Assembly: GCA_019426215.1 (NCBI GenBank)
Contig: CM033394.1
Coordinates: 38,190,423-38,254,422, forward strand
Direction of reading: 5' to 3'
Length of the DNA: 64,000 nucleotides
From: Buddleja alternifolia
Lineage: Eukaryota; Streptophyta; Magnoliopsida; Lamiales; Scrophulariaceae
Shown: positions 59,690-64,000 of the stretch, piece after piece
How the letters are laid out: each line of letters opens with the position of its first letter
Position numbering within the stretch: the stretch's first letter is position 1
Translations under genes and position numbers: made by a program
The notes under the pieces: model-generated
Database searches by the model: none
What the model was told of the DNA's origin: nothing
What the model saw: only the letters and a program-made list of their open reading frames with translations

Positions 59690-61130
59690 GTTTTATGCTC
59701 TTGTCAAGGAGTTCTTGAATTTATTGAAATTTATTGACATTTTATACTCGTGTCGAGGAGTACTTCGTTTGATTTGACTTCAAGACCTTTTATACTCTTG
59801 TCGAGGAGTACTTCATTTGATTTGGCTTCTAGACCTTTTATACTCGTGTCAAGGAGTACTTCATTTAATTTAACAGTTTATGCTTTTATCGAGGAGCCTT
59901 CATTTGATTTGACATTTTATACTCGTATCAAGGAGTACTATTGACAACTTAGGCTCTTATCCAGGAGCACTTTATTTGATTTGACTTCATGACATTTTAT
60001 ACTCGTATCAAGGAGTACTATTGACAGTTTAGGCTCTTATCCAGGAGCACTTCATTTGATTTGACTTCTAGACCTTTTATGCTCGTGTCAAAGAGCTTTA
60101 TTGATAGTTTATGCTCTTATCAGGGAGCTTTATTTGATTTGACTTCATGACATTTTATACTCGTGTCAAGGAGTATTGTTGAATTTGATTTGTAGAAAGT
60201 TTATACTCATTTCAAGGAGTATTGTTGACAGTTTATGCTCTTATCAAGGAGCATTGCTGATAGTTTAAGCTCTTATCAAGGAGCACTATTGACAGTTTAG
60301 GCTCTTATCCAGGAGCACTTCATTTGATTTGACTTCTAGACCTTTTATGCTCGTGTCAAGGAACTTTATTGATAGTTTATGCTCTTATCAGGGAGCTTTA
60401 TTTGATTTGACTTCATGACATTTTATACTCGTGTCAAGGAGTATTGTTGAATTTGATTTGTAGAAAGTTTATACTCATTTCAAGGTGTATTGTTGACAGT
60501 TTATGCTCTTATCAAGGAGCATTACTGATAGTTTAAGCTCTTATCAAGGAGCACTATTGACAGTTTAGGCTCTTATCCAGGAGCACTTCATTTGATTTGA
60601 CTTCTAGACCTTTTATGCTCGTGTCAAGGAGCTTTATTGATAGTTTATGCTCTTATTAGGGAGCTTTATTTGATTTGACTTCATGACATTTTATACTCGT
60701 GTCAAGGAGTATTGTTGAATTTGATTTGTAGAAAGTTTATACTCATTTCAAGGAGTATTGTTGACAGTTTATGCTCTTATCAAGGAGCATTACTGATAGT
60801 TTAAGCTCTTATCAAGGAGCACTATTAACAGTTTAGGCTCTTATCCAGGAGCACTTCATTTGATTTGACTTCTAGACCTTTTATGCTCGTGTCAAGGAGC
60901 TTTATTGATAGTTTATGCTCTTATCAGGGAGCTTTATTTGATTTGACTTCATGACATTTTATACTCGTGTCAAGGAGTATTGTTGAATTTGATTTGTAGA
61001 AAGTTTATACTCATTTCAAGGAGTATTGTTGACAGTTTATGCTCTTATCAAGGAGCATTGCTGATAGTTTAAGCTCTTATCAAGGAGCATTGCTGATAGT
61101 TTAAGCTCTTATCAAGGAGCATTTTCTTTA
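59690..61130. repeat. Tandem array with 268-bp higher-order period inside the gag-only element
   Basis: Short sub-units of the form TTTATGCTC-TTATCAAGGAGC recur throughout. The landmark GACCTTTTATGCTCGTGTC appears at 60071, 60339, 60607 and 60875, exactly 268 bp apart. Earlier units (59690-60070) are more irregular. The array ends just below the gag stop codon. Confidence 0.9.
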
Positions 61131-61139
61131 GCATATACT

Positions 61140-62435
61140 TTAGTCGAAGTAGTGATGATGAACTTGAACATCACTTACTTCCATATGATCATCAATATCT
61201 TCCACCATGGACTCATCGTTGGAATCATTTGAAAATGACTTGCCCCCATTGTTGACTTCTCGTCTCCAAGGCTCTTGGACATGTGGCTCATCATCAACTT
61301 CATTTGCAGCCATGCTCAGTTCCATGTCATGCGCTCGAGTGGACAATTCTTCAAATGTCCTTGGCCGGATCCCTTGAAGGATGTATCGAAGACCCCAATG
61401 CATCCCTTGAATGCACATTTCAATAACAGAGCCTTCAGACAATCTATCTTTGCAGTTAAGGCTTAAGTTTCTCCAACGGTTGATATAGTCGATGACTGGT
61501 TCATCCTTCCATTGGGGAGAATTGGCGAGTTCAATCATGCTCACTGTGCGACGGGTGCTGTAGAAGCGGTTGAGAAACTCTTGTTCCAATTGATTCCAGC
61601 TATCAATCGATCCAGCATCTAGATCAGTGTACCAGTCGAATGCATTGCCCTCGAGTGATCGAACAAATTGCTTGACCAGGTGATCGTCATAAGTTCCAGC
61701 ATCATTGCATGTCTCGACAAAATGCGCCACATGTTGCTTCGGATTTCCTTTGCCATCAAATTGGTGGAATTTTGGGGGTTGATAGCCACTTGGCATCTTC
61801 AGACAATCAATCCTTTAAGTGTATGGCTTGGTATAACTCAAAGACGATTTGGGGTTGCTATCAAACTTGTCTTTGATCGTTCCTATGATAAAATCCTTCA
61901 GCTGATCGGCTTTAATCGTACCATCACATGAAACTTGAAGTTCTTCGACAATTGATTTTTCCTTCTCAACTGGGTGTTGATTCTCTGACGTCTTAGCTTC
62001 ATCATGTGCCTCAACTTGTTTTCTTATGTTGCAGCTGGGTTCCAGATTGTTTGCCTTATTCATCAACTTTGCAATTTTGGTGTCTTGCTCTTGGACATGC
62101 TTTGTTAGCCCTTCAATAACTTTGGCCAAGTTTACAATTTGCTCTTCCAGAGTTGTAACATTTGTCATCATGACAGAGGCAACGTTCGAGTAACTTGATG
62201 TGGATCGAGAGGAAAATGGCAAGGACTTGTCTCCATCATTGTCAGCTTCAATGTCAAGATGAGATGGATCCTTCTCAGTAGACTCAGATAAGGGAGACAT
62301 CTCCGAAGATGCGGCTTGCAGTTTCTTGGACATACTTCTTGTGGTAGCACCAACATTCTTGCTTGTGGACTTTGAAAGACTTGAAATGGCTAGCTTGGAC
62401 TCCACCACCTTCAAGGTTTTGACTTGAGTGTCCAT
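61140..62435 (-). pseudogene. Retrotransposon gag with one internal stop
   Basis: Minus-strand reading starts at ATG 62435 (MDTQVKTLKV). The N-terminal part is Ser/Lys-rich, followed by a likely coiled coil (TTLEEQIVNLAKVIEGLTKH). A TAA at 61815-61817 interrupts the frame. The same frame resumes as a gag core: [53 protein letters not shown] and [20 protein letters not shown]. This is the Retrotrans_gag (PF03732) pattern. No CCHC zinc knuckle or protease follows, and the frame stops at 61140. Gag forms the particle that packages element RNA. Confidence 0.85.
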
Positions 62436-62497
62436 TTGAATTTGATGAAGGAAAGAGATGAGAGGTAGAGATTGTCCCACTGGGCGTGCCAAAAATT

Positions 62498-63496
62498 TGT
62501 ACACAATAAATTTTTATGTCTGTAAACAAAAACACAAAAAAATAATGACAAATGAATTTATATTGATTAAAACAAAGAATTGGAGTACAATCCCTAATCT
62601 AATCCTCTGATTCTTCCTTCAAGAACTTTGATTTGAATATTGGAGCAGAAATCGTTTCTTTGATCTTCTCCAATGTGGATTTGAATGTTTATAACGTTGA
62701 TGCGGGGGCTCGATAGCTTAATCTCAGATCAAACGATGCAAATGATTTGGGAAAGTTGAAAGCTTCAAGGCCGACTCGTCGTTTTGATCTTCCTTCAACT
62801 TGATTTGGACTTCTATAACGTTTATTCGAGGGTTTAGCACCTTAATCTCGAATCAAATGTTATAATTTGATGGATTTCACCAAAAACACCTTGAAGTTTG
62901 CTTTGAAGGCCTCCTTGAGTTTGAAAAACTTGTAGAGAGAATTTGGGAACTTCTCTTGTCTTCTCTAACTTCAATTAATTTTGTGTGTCTTCATTATGAG
63001 CTCCCAAGTACCCTATTTATAGGTGTAGGATGGAGAAGCCACAAATTTTTTAAACACCTTTGATAATTATTTCTTTAATATTTATATTTATTAAGAGATA
63101 AAGATCAATTACTTTTGAGCCATTTGATTGGCTAATATTTGATGAGAATAAATTTAATAGATATTATCTCTTTAATATCTAAATTAATTTAAAGAGATAA
63201 ATATCAATTACTTTGGAGCCATTTCATTGGCTAACATATCCACTTGGCGCAGTGTGATTGGTCGTTGACTTCTTTACTGCAAGACATAATTTAATTGGCT
63301 GAAACACCTCAATTTGACATGTGGCGTGATTTGATTTGCCAATAAAATAAATATTAAAATATCAATTAAATCAATTATTTAATTTTGGAATTAAATTTGG
63401 TAAATCCCAAAACATAAATTAAAGACTTAACTTGATAATTAATATTATATTTTCCACTTGTCATCATTTGATTGGATGAAATTTTGCTTGTCTACA
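62498..63496 (-). repeat. 5' LTR of the gag-only element (999 bp)
   Basis: Begins TGTACACAATAAAT and ends GCTTGTCTACA, in + orientation. Confidence 0.9.
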
Positions 63497-64000
63497 ATAC
63501 TATAAAATGAGACTAAATTTGTGATGCTTGATCCGGTAGCAGAGTATCGAGGATTACTTGTTGAGTATGCAGCTCACCCCTTGCAATGTTTTACCTTTCC
63601 ATAGATATTTAATTCTCTTAGACTTGAGGAGATTTATAAAAGAGAGTTCGTTCGATACTTTAGTAGATTTATTTAGGTATTCGTAGAAATTTGATGATTT
63701 TCACAACTTCTCTTGTAGTTCGAGATTATGGAGTTTTAATTATTACGAATTTACTTATCTGTTTTGTGTATTTAGATGATTATTGTTGGTGGCTTGGATG
63801 CTCTATACTGTGATCTGAAGATTTGGCATTCTTAGTTAATTGATGAGTATTCCTTTAGATTTAATTAGCATTGCTTTGGCTTTTGGGAATTATTATGCGT
63901 ACCATTTGAATCGGTGACTTCATGCCTTCGCAATCTATCATATATTGTGTTCGCATGGCCATGTCACGTCCGGAGTGGGGTCGTGACAATGGCCTTTCAT
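63497..64000. other. Possible LTR fragment at the right edge
   Basis: Phrases such as GAGTATGCAGCTCACCCC, CTTGCAATGTTTTACC and GTCCGGAGTGGGGTCGTGAC recall LTRs of plant gypsy-type elements. The element, if present, continues beyond the window. No gene is seen. Confidence 0.35.

Larger units (their letters stand above)
56038..63496 (-). mobile_element. Gag-only LTR retrotransposon (Ty3-gypsy type), 7.5 kb, minus strand
   Basis: Two ~1-kb LTRs (56038-57037 and 62498-63496) share the ends TGTACACAATAAAT and GCTTGTCTACA. By eye they differ at about 14 positions plus one indel, so the insertion is fairly young. On the minus strand a TTTTTGGCACGCCCAGTGGG primer-site-like sequence (62474-62495) follows the 5' LTR, and a TCGAGGGGGCATT purine tract (57038-57050) precedes the 3' LTR. 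The flanking 5-mers CTACT and ATACT agree at 4 of 5. The interior has gag but no protease, reverse transcriptase or integrase. A tandem array and ~2.6 kb of unassigned sequence fill that space. Confidence 0.85.

Noticed and set aside
59750..59944. Repetitive open frame with SRSTSFDL repeats
   Set aside because: It is a by-product of the tandem array; it has no independent start context and no family match.
59690..61130. CRISPR-like array of regularly spaced repeats
   Set aside because: The units are contiguous degenerate tandem repeats in a plant retroelement, with no unique spacers and no cas genes. The 121-bp array at 7986 was rejected for the same reason.

Overview
This window is AT-rich nuclear DNA from a flowering plant, most likely a eudicot. 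The evidence is two genes with plant-type introns, a class III peroxidase and a cysteine-rich-RLK-like kinase, set among Ty1-copia and Ty3-gypsy type retrotransposons, a TRIM, CACTA, hAT and Mutator-like (MULE) elements and many MITEs. I cannot name the species. I saw no prokaryotic, organellar, rRNA, tRNA or CRISPR features.

Only two host genes look intact. One is a secreted class III peroxidase on the + strand (32826-34492, three exons, 324 aa). The other is a receptor-like cytoplasmic kinase on the - strand (37869-43664, six exons, 398 aa). All their splice junctions can be placed in phase by reading the sequence.

The kinase belongs to a local duplication. Copy B (about 39013-51433 within and upstream of the intact gene) is matched by a truncated copy A (4486-5758 plus about 6255-13923) and by a shredded copy C (about 19752-24475). 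Copy A keeps only part of exon 3. Copy C keeps pieces of exons 4 and 5. The copies carry different transposons, so one copy often shows the unoccupied site of an element present in another. This dates elements relative to the duplication and fixes several boundaries and target-site duplications (TSDs).

Region by region: 1-2030 has a frameshifted plant-mobile-domain (PMD) pseudogene and a cold-shock-domain fragment. 2300-4485 has GAGCTC-rich repeats, telomere-like repeats and a CACTA end. 4486-13923 is copy A, with a CACTA element carrying a 121-bp tandem array. 14162-15095 holds copia-type LTR fragments, including a 235-bp palindrome. 16655-19742 has a CACTA MITE and a MULE nested in a fold-back repeat. 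19752-24475 is copy C, with a 1,037-bp hAT-type element in exon 4. 26304-31745 is a LINE RNase H remnant split by a young 5.1-kb copia element. 31748-34492 has MITEs and the peroxidase. 36608-37767 is a MITE split by a TRIM. 37869-43664 is the intact kinase. 45055-51433 is the rest of copy B. 51606-55560 is a MULE-like element with a PMD/DUF1985-like gene and a dense TGTATA motif field. 56038-63496 is a gag-only LTR element whose pol position is occupied by a 268-bp higher-order tandem repeat. 63497-64000 resembles LTR sequence.

I found no convincing new enzymatic or defence system. The novelty lies in transposon architecture: nested insertions with resolved empty sites, two different elements sharing one 9-bp target, and the gag-plus-satellite LTR element.
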